Of a DNA stretch of 37,863 nucleotides, positions 16,333 through 24,226 are shown piece by piece. This DNA is from CAZKBP01 sp964551015 (GTDB lineage Bacteria > Bacteroidota > Bacteroidia > Cytophagales > Microscillaceae). The notes under the pieces are model-generated. The model saw only the letters and a list, made by a program, of their open reading frames with translations, made no database searches and was not told where the DNA came from. The DNA lies in the NCBI GenBank assembly GCA_964551015.1, contig CAZKBP010000047.1, forward strand, positions 1 to 37,863, in the 5' to 3' direction. Positions within the stretch are counted from its first letter, which is position 1; every line of letters begins with the position of its first letter. The translations under genes and the position numbers were made by a program.

Positions 16333-18069
16333 ATGACAGCAAACTTATCCTCCGAGGTAAAAGAAAAAGTAGAACACTGGCTATCTGGCAACTACGACGC
16401 CGACACCAAGGCCGAAATCCAAAAAATGCTAGATGAAAACAAGAGCACCGAACTCACCGATGCTTTTTACAAAGATTTAGAATTTGGAACGGGAGGCTTA
16501 CGTGGCATCATGGGTGTAGGCTCCAACCGCATGAATAAATACACCGTAGGCCAAGCCACGCAGGGATTAGCCAATTATCTCAAAGAAAGCTTTCCTAATG
16601 AAAAAATCAAGGTCGCCATTGCCTACGATAGCCGTAACAATAGTACTGAATTTGCTCAGATCGTAGCCGACGTTTTCTCCGCCAATGATATCTATGTTTA
16701 TCTTTTCGAAGAATTACGTCCTACTCCTGAGCTATCGTTTGCTATCCGTGAACTAGGTTGCAAAAGTGGCGTGGTCATGACCGCTTCTCACAACCCCAAG
16801 GAATACAACGGCTACAAAGCTTACTGGGAAGATGGAGCGCAAGTAGTAGCTCCTCACGACAAGAATATCATCGCCGAAGTGAAAAAAGTAGGCTTGGAAG
16901 ATATTCAATTTGAGGGCAAGGCCGATAACATCGAGAAAATAGGAACCAAAATCGACGAGGTTTACCTAGAAAAAATCAAGGAACTTTCGCTTTCTCCCGA
17001 GGCCATTGAGCGTCAAAAGGACTTGAAAATTGTCTTCACGCCTATCCACGGAACCTCCATCACGCTTGTACCACAATTATTAGAAAAATTAGGCTTTGCC
17101 AATGTGCATACCGTAGAGGAGCAAGCCGAACCTAACGGAAACTTCCCTACCGTCGTGTATCCCAATCCCGAAGAAGCCGAGGCACTTAGTATTGGTTTAC
17201 AAAAAGCCAAGGAGCTGGACGCGGACTTGCTAATGGGTACTGACCCCGACGCTGACCGCGTGGGCATTGCCATCAAAAACCATCACGGCGAATGGCAGTT
17301 ACTCAACGGAAACCAAACCGGGGCTCTATTGATTCACTACCTGGTAGAAGCTTGGAAGCGCAACGACAAGCTTACGGGCAAAGAATACATCGCCAAAACC
17401 ATCGTAACCAGTGACTTGCTGGACAACATGGCCAAGAAAAACGGTGTGGAAGTGTATAATACGCTCACGGGCTTCAAATACATCGCCGAAGTAATGCGCG
17501 AAGAAGAAGGCAAAAAAACTTTTATTGGCGGTGGTGAAGAAAGTTATGGCTATTTGGCAGGCGAATTCGTGCGCGATAAAGATGCCATTATGGCCTGTGG
17601 CTTAATCGCTGAGATGGCTGCTTACGCCAAAGATCAAGGGAGAAGCCTTATGGATACTTTGATCGAGATTTATAAAGAATATGGCTTTTATTTTGAAAAT
17701 TTGGTTTCTCTGAAAAGAGAAGGGAAAGCCGGAGCCGACGAAATCAAAGCCATGATGGAAAAATTCCGTGCCGAGCCTCCAACCTCACTCGGCGGTAGCC
17801 CCGTGGTAGAAATCAGGGATTATCAAGCCAGTGTGGCCAAAAATGTGAAAACGGGCGAAGAAACACCAATTTCTCTGGTGAAATCTAATGTATTGCAATT
17901 CTTTACCGAAGATGGCAGCAAAATCTCCGCTCGTCCTTCGGGTACAGAGCCAAAGATCAAATTTTACTTTAGTGTAAAAGGCGAACTTAACTCCAAGGAG
18001 GAATTTGACCAAGTAAAAGCTTCTCTGGAAGAGAAAATCGAAGCGATTAAGAAAGATTTGGGAATTTAA
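16333..18069 (+). CDS. Phosphoglucomutase / phosphomannomutase (alpha-D-phosphohexomutase)
   Basis: A 578-residue enzyme that interconverts glucose-1-phosphate (or mannose-1-phosphate) and the 6-phosphate through a phosphoserine. The four domains are in order: active-site TASHNPKEYNG with Ser152, metal loop GTDPDADR with Asp304/306/308, sugar-recognition loop GGGEESYG near residue 393, and the phosphate-binding loop RPSGTEPKIKFY near residue 537. Length fits the PgcA/ManB group of larger bacterial mutases. It ends 6 bp before a strong terminator and seems to be a single-gene unit. Confidence 0.95.
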   Translation: MTANLSSEVKEKVEHWLSGNYDADTKAEIQKMLDENKSTELTDAFYKDLEFGTGGLRGIMGVGSNRMNKYTVGQATQGLANYLKESFPNEKIKVAIAYDSRNNSTEFAQIVADVFSANDIYVYLFEELRPTPELSFAIRELGCKSGVVMTASHNPKEYNGYKAYWEDGAQVVAPHDKNIIAEVKKVGLEDIQFEGKADNIEKIGTKIDEVYLEKIKELSLSPEAIERQKDLKIVFTPIHGTSITLVPQLLEKLGFANVHTVEEQAEPNGNFPTVVYPNPEEAEALSIGLQKAKELDADLLMGTDPDADRVGIAIKNHHGEWQLLNGNQTGALLIHYLVEAWKRNDKLTGKEYIAKTIVTSDLLDNMAKKNGVEVYNTLTGFKYIAEVMREEEGKKTFIGGGEESYGYLAGEFVRDKDAIMACGLIAEMAAYAKDQGRSLMDTLIEIYKEYGFYFENLVSLKREGKAGADEIKAMMEKFRAEPPTSLGGSPVVEIRDYQASVAKNVKTGEETPISLVKSNVLQFFTEDGSKISARPSGTEPKIKFYFSVKGELNSKEEFDQVKASLEEKIEAIKKDLGI

Positions 18070-18075
18070 AAATTG

Positions 18076-18113
18076 AAGCCAAAGGGATGATGATCGTCCC
18101 TTTGGCTTTATTT
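18076..18113 (+). terminator. Rho-independent terminator after phosphoglucomutase
   Basis: AAGCCAAAGGGA (18076-18087) pairs perfectly with TCCCTTTGGCTT (18097-18108) around a 9-nt loop, followed by TATTTCCT. It also faces the convergent small gene on the minus strand. Confidence 0.75.
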
Positions 18114-18135
18114 CCTAGTGATTGTATCTCTGTGC

Positions 18136-18426
18136 TTAGGCTTGGCTTTGCGCACTGATTTGAGCAAATTTCAGATCTAAATCATTGGCGCGGCGGTCTA
18201 ATTCGCTCTGGTAATTTTGCCAATCATTTTCGTCTATTTGGTGCATTTTCTCAAACAGATCTTTTACTTCTTCCTGCTGGCGACGAAAATCCTCAAACTC
18301 GGGATTGTTTTTGGCTTCCGCTTGGTCAATGGAAGCATTGTAGGTTCCCATGATTTTGTTCCAGCCCTGTAGTTTGGCCTGCATTTTTTCTAGATATTCT
18401 TTTCTTTCTTCTTTGGTCATATCCAT
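18136..18426 (-). CDS. Small coiled-coil protein, sll1863-like
   Basis: A 96-residue protein, nearly all charged helix (EERKEYLEKMQAKLQGWNK through LDRRANDLDLKFAQ), with no Cys, signal or membrane segment. Size and heptad-like pattern resemble the small coiled-coil stress proteins of the sll1863 type, but this rests on architecture more than on conserved residues. I chose the ATG at 18426 (MDMTKEER); the in-frame extension to 18543 runs through a hairpin and into the upstream gene and is not plausible. It follows the PA2169/DUF2383-type gene on the same strand, which fits a small stress operon. Confidence 0.65.
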   Translation of the reverse strand: MDMTKEERKEYLEKMQAKLQGWNKIMGTYNASIDQAEAKNNPEFEDFRRQQEEVKDLFEKMHQIDENDWQNYQSELDRRANDLDLKFAQISAQSQA

Positions 18427-18446
18427 TGGTTTTGGGGGAGGAAATA

Positions 18447-18475
18447 GATTCAGCAGAGTGCTTTTCTGCTGAATC
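18447..18475 (-). terminator. Hairpin between two small stress-type genes
   Basis: GATTCAGCAG (18447-18456) and CTGCTGAATC (18466-18475) form a perfect 10-bp stem with a 9-nt loop. On the minus strand it lies 18 bp after the DUF2383-type stop and is followed by TATTTCC, a poor U-tract. It may be a weak terminator or an mRNA-stability hairpin. Confidence 0.45.
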
Positions 18476-18493
18476 TTGTGAGGATGTGTTGGC

Positions 18494-18955
18494 TTAGACG
18501 GTCTTAAAAACAGTCTTAATGTTCTCGATTCTATCGATAGCATCTTTGACTTGCTGGTGTTGTGCTAGTAATACTTTCTCCGTTTCTTGAGTAAAATAGC
18601 CCTCTTTGATTGCCTTTGCGTAGTCTTCCAGTGTGGCTTTCTCTCCTTTTTCACACTCTTCTAGAATAGCTGATTCATCTTTACCTGTGAAAAATCCTTT
18701 TATATCAATCCAAGTACGATGTAAACTGGAAACGGTGCTAGCTCCTTTGTCGGGCTTTCCACCTAATTTGTGGATTTCGTCTTTGAGTTCGTGACCAAAA
18801 CGATAACGCTGATTTACATATTCCTCGAAAAAATTTTTGAGGTCTACGTGGTCTACGTTTTCCTGAGCTTTCTCGTAGCCTTTCTCGGCATCATAATTTT
18901 TGGTAAGTAGCTCGTTGAGTAATTTAATTTGTTTTTGATTCTTATCTGTATGCAT
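18494..18955 (-). CDS. PA2169/DUF2383-family four-helix-bundle protein
   Basis: A 153-residue soluble helical protein. The family's layout is clear: LNELLTKNYDAEKGYEKA, then a helix with FFEEYVNQRYRFGHELKDEI, the connecting 'GGKPDKGASTVSSLHRTWIDIKG', and a C-terminal pair of helices (ECEKGEKATLEDYAKAI, LLAQHQQVKDAIDRIENI). It has the ferritin-like style of Glu/His/Tyr positions, but metal binding is not shown. Function unknown; homologues are often induced under general stress. ATG start at 18955; a 180-bp AT-rich gap upstream should hold its promoter, though I see no clear -7 box. Confidence 0.85.
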   Translation of the reverse strand: MHTDKNQKQIKLLNELLTKNYDAEKGYEKAQENVDHVDLKNFFEEYVNQRYRFGHELKDEIHKLGGKPDKGASTVSSLHRTWIDIKGFFTGKDESAILEECEKGEKATLEDYAKAIKEGYFTQETEKVLLAQHQQVKDAIDRIENIKTVFKTV

Positions 18956-19135
18956 AGTTTTTCAAATGTTTATTGGTTATGTATATTATATTGAAAAACT
19001 CGCTCCAAATTTCAGCAAAAACGCTAACATTCTCAAAATAAGCATTTTACAAGAATAAGAAAACTTGTTTCTCTCGAGAACAGTTGAAGAAATTCTACAC
19101 ATTAGTAGAATTCATTCAGGCCAGTGTGCATATTT

Positions 19136-20326
19136 TTACTTGCTATGCGTGATGGCTTGCTCCAGATCAGCGATTATATCTTGGATATTTTCCAAACCTA
19201 CCGAGATACGAATCAGGCCGGGCTGAATGCCTACTACTTGCTGTTCTTTGGGAGAAAGCTTGGAATGGGTGGTAGAAGCCGGATGGGTGGCAATGGTCCG
19301 AGTATCTCCCAAGTTGGCCGTGAAAGAGATCATCTGCAAGGCATCCAGAAAGCGTCTTCCTCGTTCTAAACCGCCTTTGATCACGAAGCTGACCAAGCCT
19401 CCACCCGCCCGCATCTGCCGACGCGCCAGTTGATACTGCGGATGGGATTCTAAGAAAGGATATTTGACCGCTTCCACTTCCTGATGCAATTCCAGATAAC
19501 GAGCCAACTCGAGGGCATTCTGGCAATGCCGATCCATTCTTACCGCCAAGGTTTCCAAGCTTTTGGACAAGAGCCAACCGTGAAAAGGCGACATGGCTGG
19601 CCCCGTGTGCCTGGCCAAGAAGCGGACTTCTTTGACCAACTCCTCGCGTCCCAAGACCGCCCCTCCTACTACCCTACCCTGCCCGTCTATGAATTTGGTG
19701 GCCGAGTGCGTGATAAGATCCGCCCCAAAGCGTACTGGATTTTGCAAGTAAGGCGTGCAAAAACAATTGTCGATGTTCAGAAGTAAATCGTGCTTTTTTG
19801 CCAAGGCACTGAGCCATTCCAGATCAATCAGATCCAGTGCTGGGTTGGAAGGCGTCTCGGCAAAAATCATCTTGGTATTAGGACGGATGGCTTTTTCCCA
19901 ACTGGCTGGGTCGTGAATAGAAACATAGGAATATTCAATCCCCCAGCGTGGAAATAACCCCGTGATAATCTGATGCGTGGAGCCAAAAACCGAGCGAGAG
20001 GCCAACAAATGATCACCTGCTTTCAGAAAAGCCGCCATACTGGTAAACATAGCCGCCATCCCCGTGGCCGTGGCTACCCCGTCTTCGGTTCCTTCCAAGA
20101 GGCAAAGCTTCTCGATAAATTCATCATTGTTGGGGTTAGAAAAACGAGAATAGATATTCCCCGGCACTTCATTCGCAAACAAGGCTCGTGCCTGCTCGGC
20201 TTCCTCGAAGACAAAGCTAGAAGTAGCATAAATCGGCACGGAGTGTTCTCTTTGGGCGGTTCTTTCCGCTTGGGTACGGATGGCCTGGGTCTCGAAATGG
20301 TTGGATGGGGAGGTTTTTTCTTGCAT
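19136..20326 (-). CDS. metZ: O-succinylhomoserine sulfhydrylase (PLP-dependent)
   Basis: A 396-residue Cys/Met-metabolism PLP enzyme (cystathionine gamma-synthase family). Lys211 in HSATKFIDGQGR forms the Schiff base. Other landmarks are the cofactor phosphate contacts Tyr59 and Arg61 (IYSRFSNPN), Asp186 (NIDNCF), and the C-terminal carboxylate-binding RISVGLE. The sequence ('SNPNNDEFIEKLCLLEG', 'FIDGQGRVVGG') is closest in style to O-succinylhomoserine sulfhydrylase, which makes homocysteine from O-succinylhomoserine and sulfide. Cystathionine gamma-synthase is the main alternative. The upstream OsmC gene stops 16 bp before its start, so the two are likely one operon. Confidence 0.88.
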   Translation of the reverse strand: MQEKTSPSNHFETQAIRTQAERTAQREHSVPIYATSSFVFEEAEQARALFANEVPGNIYSRFSNPNNDEFIEKLCLLEGTEDGVATATGMAAMFTSMAAFLKAGDHLLASRSVFGSTHQIITGLFPRWGIEYSYVSIHDPASWEKAIRPNTKMIFAETPSNPALDLIDLEWLSALAKKHDLLLNIDNCFCTPYLQNPVRFGADLITHSATKFIDGQGRVVGGAVLGREELVKEVRFLARHTGPAMSPFHGWLLSKSLETLAVRMDRHCQNALELARYLELHQEVEAVKYPFLESHPQYQLARRQMRAGGGLVSFVIKGGLERGRRFLDALQMISFTANLGDTRTIATHPASTTHSKLSPKEQQVVGIQPGLIRISVGLENIQDIIADLEQAITHSK

Positions 20327-20342
20327 GGCTTAGGTGTTCTTT

Positions 20343-20762
20343 TCAGGGATTAAGTTCAAAAGAATAGGTGATTTGAGCCGTTTTCTCGAGGATACGTGCC
20401 ACGGAGCAGTATTTTTCCACGGAGAGTTGAATAGCTTTTTGGGCTTTTTCCTCGTCTAGGTTTTCTCCAAAAAGCTGATAGTGTAAGTGAATTTTGCTAA
20501 ATAAACTAGGTACTTGATCGGCTTGTCGTTCGGCTTGTACCTGCACTTGAATATCTGCTAAATCTTGTTTTTGCTTACGCGAAATCTCGATGATATCAAT
20601 CGCACTACAGCTGCCAATCCCACTCAGAAGCAGTTCCATGGGGCGCATGCCTTGTCCCTCGCCTCCAATTTTGGGGGAAGCATCCGTGAGTACGGTGTTT
20701 CCGGCTTCATTTTCTGCTTGCAGATGAAATGGTGCTTTGATTCTTTTAATCTTAATTTGCAT
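20343..20762 (-). CDS. OsmC/Ohr-family peroxiredoxin-like protein
   Basis: A 139-residue protein of the OsmC family. Both redox cysteines are present: Cys52 in GIGSCSAID and Cys119 in EKYCSVARIL. The family reduces organic hydroperoxides, but the YhfA-like branch to which this appears closer is less well understood. I chose the ATG at 20762; the in-frame extension to 20855 is not like the family. It is the first gene of a probable operon with the sulfhydrylase gene, so a link between thiol supply and peroxide defence is possible. Confidence 0.88.
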   Translation of the reverse strand: MQIKIKRIKAPFHLQAENEAGNTVLTDASPKIGGEGQGMRPMELLLSGIGSCSAIDIIEISRKQKQDLADIQVQVQAERQADQVPSLFSKIHLHYQLFGENLDEEKAQKAIQLSVEKYCSVARILEKTAQITYSFELNP

Positions 20763-20784
20763 AGATGCTGAGCTTATCAAGCCA

Positions 20785-20792
20785 CAAAAATA
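20785..20792 (-). promoter_or_regulatory. Candidate -7 promoter box for osmC-like/metZ
   Basis: The minus strand reads TATTTTTG, an exact TAnnTTTG match, 23 bp upstream of the OsmC ATG. A TTTG on the same strand is at 20819-20822, 26 bp further upstream, somewhat longer than the usual spacing. Confidence 0.4.
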
Positions 20793-20899
20793 AGTGATAA
20801 AACGAGGGAATGAAAGCCCAAAGGTAGTCGTATCAAGATTCTTCAAGTTTATCAAGAAAAATATCCAAGCTTAGCAATTGCTAATTTGAATTATCTACG

Positions 20900-20907
20900 T
20901 ATTTTTG
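20900..20907 (+). promoter_or_regulatory. Candidate -7 promoter box for the methyltransferase
   Basis: TATTTTTG is an exact TAnnTTTG match. ATTG ending at 20880 gives a 19-bp spacing to a -33-like TTG. Transcription would start near 20914, leaving a leader of about 20 nt before the ATG at 20933. Confidence 0.45.
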
Positions 20908-20932
20908 TAACCATTGTGTAAGGTTAACTAAT

Positions 20933-22177
20933 ATGGTTATAAAAGATTACATTTCTCTGGCAGAGGCATCCCAACTCATCGGCAAAAGCAAGGAAACGCT
21001 CCGAAGGTGGGATAGAGAAGGGAAGCTAAAAGCCATCAGAGAGCCTGTATCGAATTACAGGGTTTATAAAAAGAAAGATATTCAAAATCTTATGGGGGAT
21101 TTGTTCAGCCTAGACATTGACGAGGAAATCAATAACTATGTCAAACCAGACAAGAATTATCGTGCCATAGAGCTATTCGCTGGGGCAGGAGGACTAGCCA
21201 TTGGCCTAGAAAAAGCTGGCCTCGAGTGTCTCGCGCTCAATGAAATCGATAAATGGGCTTGCCAAACCCTGCGCGAGAATCGTCCCCATTGGAAGGTCTT
21301 GGAAGGAGATGTCAAGAACTTTAGTTTTTCCGAGTATCGCGACCAAGTGGAAGTAGTCACGGGTGGTTTTCCTTGTCAGGCATTTAGCTACGCCGGTAAG
21401 AAATTGGGTCTGGAGGATGCTCGTGGTACCCTCTTCTACGAGTTTGCCCGGGTAGTTCAAGAAGTCAATCCCCCCATTTGTATTGGCGAAAACGTGAGGG
21501 GATTGATTAGCCACCAAAAAGGAAAGACCTTGCAAGGAATGATTTCTGTGCTCAATGAAATCGGGTATCGCGTGATTCCCGTGAAAATCCTGAAAGCCAT
21601 TCACTATAAAGTACCTCAAAAGCGTGAGCGCCTCTTCCTAGTGGGCATACGTGAAGATATAGAGGTAGCTTACGAATATCCCAAACCCTACAAGAGAATA
21701 TATAATCTCTCTGACGCGCTGAAAAAGGGCGATTTGTACGATCGTGATGTCCCCGAATCAGCAGGTTCCCACTACCCTCAAAGTAAAAAAGAAGTTTTGG
21801 AATTAGTCCCCCCCAAAGGTTACTGGCGAGACTTGCCCGTGAATATCCAAAAAGAATACATGGGAGGGAGTTTTTACTTGGGAGGTGGTAAAACGGGCAT
21901 GGCCCGGAGAATTGGCTGGGATGAACCTTGCCTTACCCTCACTTGTAGCCCAGCCCAGAAACAAACTGAAAGATGCCACCCCGACGAGACTCGTCCTTTC
22001 ACGGTCAGGGAATACGCGCGTATTCAGACCTTTCCCGACGATTGGCAATTTGCCGGCTCTGTTGCTCAACAATACAAGCAGATTGGTAATGCCGTTCCCG
22101 TGAATTTAGGCAAAGAAATGGGTTACTCCGTGATCAAATTCCTTAACAAGTATTACATGTCCTTGAATCCCAAGTAA
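20933..22177 (+). CDS. DNA (cytosine-5) methyltransferase with N-terminal HTH
   Basis: A 414-residue type II modification enzyme that transfers methyl from S-adenosylmethionine to C5 of cytosine. Residues about 7-52 form a MerR/excisionase-like helix-turn-helix (ISLAEASQLIGKSKETLRRW...YRVYKKKDI). The C5 MTase core then shows motif I FAGAGG (82-87), motif IV GGFPCQ with catalytic Cys148, motif VI ENVRG (186-190), motif VIII QKRERLFLVG (229-238), and motif X IGNAVPV near the C-terminus. All core motifs are intact. The target site cannot be read from the sequence. It meets tail to tail, with a 25-bp overlap, a truncated frame resembling a restriction enzyme. The N-terminal HTH could let it repress its own promoter. 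Confidence 0.94.
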   Translation: MVIKDYISLAEASQLIGKSKETLRRWDREGKLKAIREPVSNYRVYKKKDIQNLMGDLFSLDIDEEINNYVKPDKNYRAIELFAGAGGLAIGLEKAGLECLALNEIDKWACQTLRENRPHWKVLEGDVKNFSFSEYRDQVEVVTGGFPCQAFSYAGKKLGLEDARGTLFYEFARVVQEVNPPICIGENVRGLISHQKGKTLQGMISVLNEIGYRVIPVKILKAIHYKVPQKRERLFLVGIREDIEVAYEYPKPYKRIYNLSDALKKGDLYDRDVPESAGSHYPQSKKEVLELVPPKGYWRDLPVNIQKEYMGGSFYLGGGKTGMARRIGWDEPCLTLTCSPAQKQTERCHPDETRPFTVREYARIQTFPDDWQFAGSVAQQYKQIGNAVPVNLGKEMGYSVIKFLNKYYMSLNPK

Positions 22178-22488
22178 TAGCCAAAATTATCGAGAGTCAT
22201 TTGGTCAAGAATATCCCGCTGGTTTTGCTTGGCTTGCTTGGTAATTTCCTCCACGGCAGAGCTAGTTGCCCTCCGTGTATCACCACTGGCCGAGGAAAGG
22301 AAGTCTGCAATGGCTCGGGGCAAAACTTGGTATAACTGGAAAAAAGCGTCCTCTTGTCCAGATAATAAAGCATAAAATTGATCTCCCGAAATTTTATAAA
22401 CGCGGCTATGACTGTATTCTTTACCATTGATCTCTCCAGACCAAAGCTCATTGAAACTATGTTTGGCCAAGATTTGTACCCAAACCTT
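22153..22488 (-). pseudogene. C-terminal remnant of a type II restriction endonuclease
   Basis: An open frame of about 111 codons from just after an in-frame TAG (22489-22491) to a TAA at 22153. It reads VWVQILAKHSFNELWSGEI, then YKISGDQFYALLSGQEDAFF and LYQVLPRAIADFL. The FYxLxxG-(E/D)-(D/N)A-xxxLYxxLP pattern is what I recall for the C-terminus of Eco47II/Sau96I-type restriction enzymes, usually above 200 residues. There is no ATG: the first possible start is a TTG at 22470, inside the conserved part. Coding-like residues may continue past the stop (FVVWATYPHFFEK) until a TAA at 22555-22557. The catalytic N-terminal half is missing from this window, so it is probably dead. Family assignment is from memory. 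Confidence 0.6.
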
Positions 22489-22588
22489 CTATTTTTCAAA
22501 AAAATGCGGGTATGTTGCCCACACGACAAATGCTCTTGCTTTTATTTCAGAAATTTACGATTGAATTACCTAACTATCCTGAAAAATT

Positions 22589-23215
22589 ATGGTTTTTGCA
22601 CACGTGGTTCATTTTTTCTTGGGCGTGGTCGCCAGTTTTGTCGGTACGATTCCCTTCGGCCCCATTAACTTATCGGTGGTGGATGCTACCCTTAAGCAAA
22701 GCTTAAAGGCAGCCGTTAGTATGTCCATCGCGGCCGCCTTGGTAGAGATTCTGCAATCTTTTATCGCTTTGCACTGTGGGCTTCTGGTAACCATGAGCAT
22801 CGAGCATTACCCTGTGGTCAAGATCATTGTATTCAGCCTTTTTATCCTGATTGGTTTCCTTTTTTTCTTCAAAAAGACGGAAAGCAATGTAGAAGAAAAG
22901 AAATCCAAACTCAAGGCTTCTAATTTCACCAAGGGAGCGATCGTGGGTTTGCTCAATCCCCAAGCGATTCCTTTTTGGGTTTTCGTGTTTACCTACTTCC
23001 AAATGTCCCACTGGATTGATTATCAGCTTTGGCACGTGATCGCGCTCCTGATTGGTGTTTCCGTGGGCAAATTCTTGGCACTCCTGATGTATGGCCTGCT
23101 CAGCCTAGCCGTGGCCAAGCGCATCCAGACCCTCAGCACGTACATGAATAAAATCATTGGTTCTATCTTCATTCTGATTGGTGTCGTGCAAGTTGTGAAG
23201 TATTTTTGGGTCTGA
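22589..23215 (+). CDS. LysE/RhtB-family amino-acid exporter
   Basis: A 208-residue inner-membrane protein with about six transmembrane helices. The first helix carries the family signature (FFLGVVASFVGTIPFGPIN), in which LysE proteins have G-x-x-x-G-P at the helix end. A second conserved point is 'GLLNPQAIPFWVF' near residue 118, and the last helix (SIFILIGVVQVVKYF) is typical. The charged KKTESNVEEKKSKLK loop lies in the middle. The transported substrate is unknown. ATG start at 22589; the coding start of the truncated frame on the other strand lies 100 bp away. Confidence 0.85.
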   Translation: MVFAHVVHFFLGVVASFVGTIPFGPINLSVVDATLKQSLKAAVSMSIAAALVEILQSFIALHCGLLVTMSIEHYPVVKIIVFSLFILIGFLFFFKKTESNVEEKKSKLKASNFTKGAIVGLLNPQAIPFWVFVFTYFQMSHWIDYQLWHVIALLIGVSVGKFLALLMYGLLSLAVAKRIQTLSTYMNKIIGSIFILIGVVQVVKYFWV

Positions 23216-23221
23216 AAATGT

Positions 23222-23275
23222 TACAGGTTTTGCTCATTTTCCAGTTAAGCAAATAGCCTGAAACCTGTAGCTCCT
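23222..23275. repeat. Inverted word repeat in an intergenic spacer
   Basis: ACAGGTTT (23223-23230) and AAACCTGT (23261-23268) are inverted copies, followed by CTCCTAACCT. They fill the spacer between the LysE-like gene and the ATP-grasp gene and use the same vocabulary as the other spacer repeats. Confidence 0.45.
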
Positions 23276-23292
23276 AACCTGAAATACAAAGT

Positions 23293-24153
23293 ATGTCCAG
23301 AATTGCCCTTGTTACTTGTCAAACCCTTCCTCAACTCACGGATAGTGAACAAAAACTATTGCCCTTGTTGGCAGATCTAGGCATTCAAGCCGAGCCACGC
23401 GTCTGGAATGACATCCAAGTAGATTGGTCAAACTACGATGGGATTATTATCCGCTCCGTTTGGGATTATCACTTACAATATTCCTTTTTCTTGGCTTGGC
23501 TGGTTCACTTAGAAAACTTGGCCATCCCGGTCTGGAATCCCGTGGAAGTGCTTCGTGAGAATAGTCATAAGTTTTATTTGCAAACTTTGGCCGAGGCCGG
23601 GCTCCATACCATCCCTACCCTCTGCCTCACCCGAAGCCAAAACCCCGATTGGGAAAAGATCAAAGCCCAGCCTTGGCCGCAGGTCGTGATTAAGCCGGCT
23701 ATTTCCGCGGGAGCCATGGATACAAGAATACTCTCTAGAGATCAGCTAGAGCAAGCAGATTCTCCTCTACGCTCCCTGTTAGCCAAAACGGACGTTTTGA
23801 TCCAGCCCTACACGGAAGCCGTGGCCGAGCAAGGCGAATGGTCTTTGATTTTTTTCAATGGCAACTACTCCCACGCTGTTCTTAAGCAGCCCAAGACGGG
23901 AGATTTCCGCGTGCAGGAAGAACACGGCGGGCGTAGTGTGAGCCAGTCTCCTCCTCCTCACGTCATCGAGGAAGCCCGAGCATTCGTTCAATTCTACCAA
24001 AATCGCTTGCTCTACGCCCGAGTAGACGGGGTGGTTTTGAATGAAAAATTTCACTTGATGGAATTAGAATTGGTAGAGCCAGAATTATTTTTGATGCATC
24101 ACCCCCAAGCGCATCAAAGCTTTGCCGAAGCGATTGCGGCTCGCTGCTCTTGA
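23293..24153 (+). CDS. ATP-grasp family ligase
   Basis: A 286-residue ATP-dependent carboxylate-amine/thiol ligase-like protein. An N-terminal flavodoxin-like part (ALVTCQTLPQL, then DGIIIRSVWDYH) is followed by an ATP-grasp domain from about residue 90: VVIKPAISAGAMDT, the hinge 'DVLIQPYTEAVAEQGEWSLIFF', and the metal-binding end MELELVEPELF. The same design is seen in RimK/DcsG-like proteins of unknown substrate. It is about as long as its relatives. Product unknown. ATG start at 23293. Confidence 0.82.
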   Translation: MSRIALVTCQTLPQLTDSEQKLLPLLADLGIQAEPRVWNDIQVDWSNYDGIIIRSVWDYHLQYSFFLAWLVHLENLAIPVWNPVEVLRENSHKFYLQTLAEAGLHTIPTLCLTRSQNPDWEKIKAQPWPQVVIKPAISAGAMDTRILSRDQLEQADSPLRSLLAKTDVLIQPYTEAVAEQGEWSLIFFNGNYSHAVLKQPKTGDFRVQEEHGGRSVSQSPPPHVIEEARAFVQFYQNRLLYARVDGVVLNEKFHLMELELVEPELFLMHHPQAHQSFAEAIAARCS

Positions 24154-24176
24154 CGAAAGCAGGCACTTTTTTTTTA
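24144..24176 (+). terminator. Weak terminator at the end of the ATP-grasp gene
   Basis: A short CTGCT/AGCAG stem (24144-24148 with 24158-24162) spans the TGA stop and is followed by GCAC and nine T residues (24167-24175). The stem is weak, but the T-run is long. The next gene begins 74 bp after the stop. Confidence 0.35.
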
Positions 24177-24226
24177 GAAATCCAAAATTGATGCTTAGAT
24201 TGAGTAAAATTTGAATCACGAGACTC

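Noticed and set aside
18427..18543. Longer form of the coiled-coil protein starting at 18543
   Set aside because: It would start inside the neighbouring gene and read through a hairpin; the composition there is not coding-like.
22197..22529. Alternative 110-codon minus-strand frame across the restriction-enzyme remnant
   Set aside because: Most of it is a shadow of the other minus frame, with no family-like sequence. A frameshift from this frame into the remnant (near 22480-22500) was considered but could not be supported.
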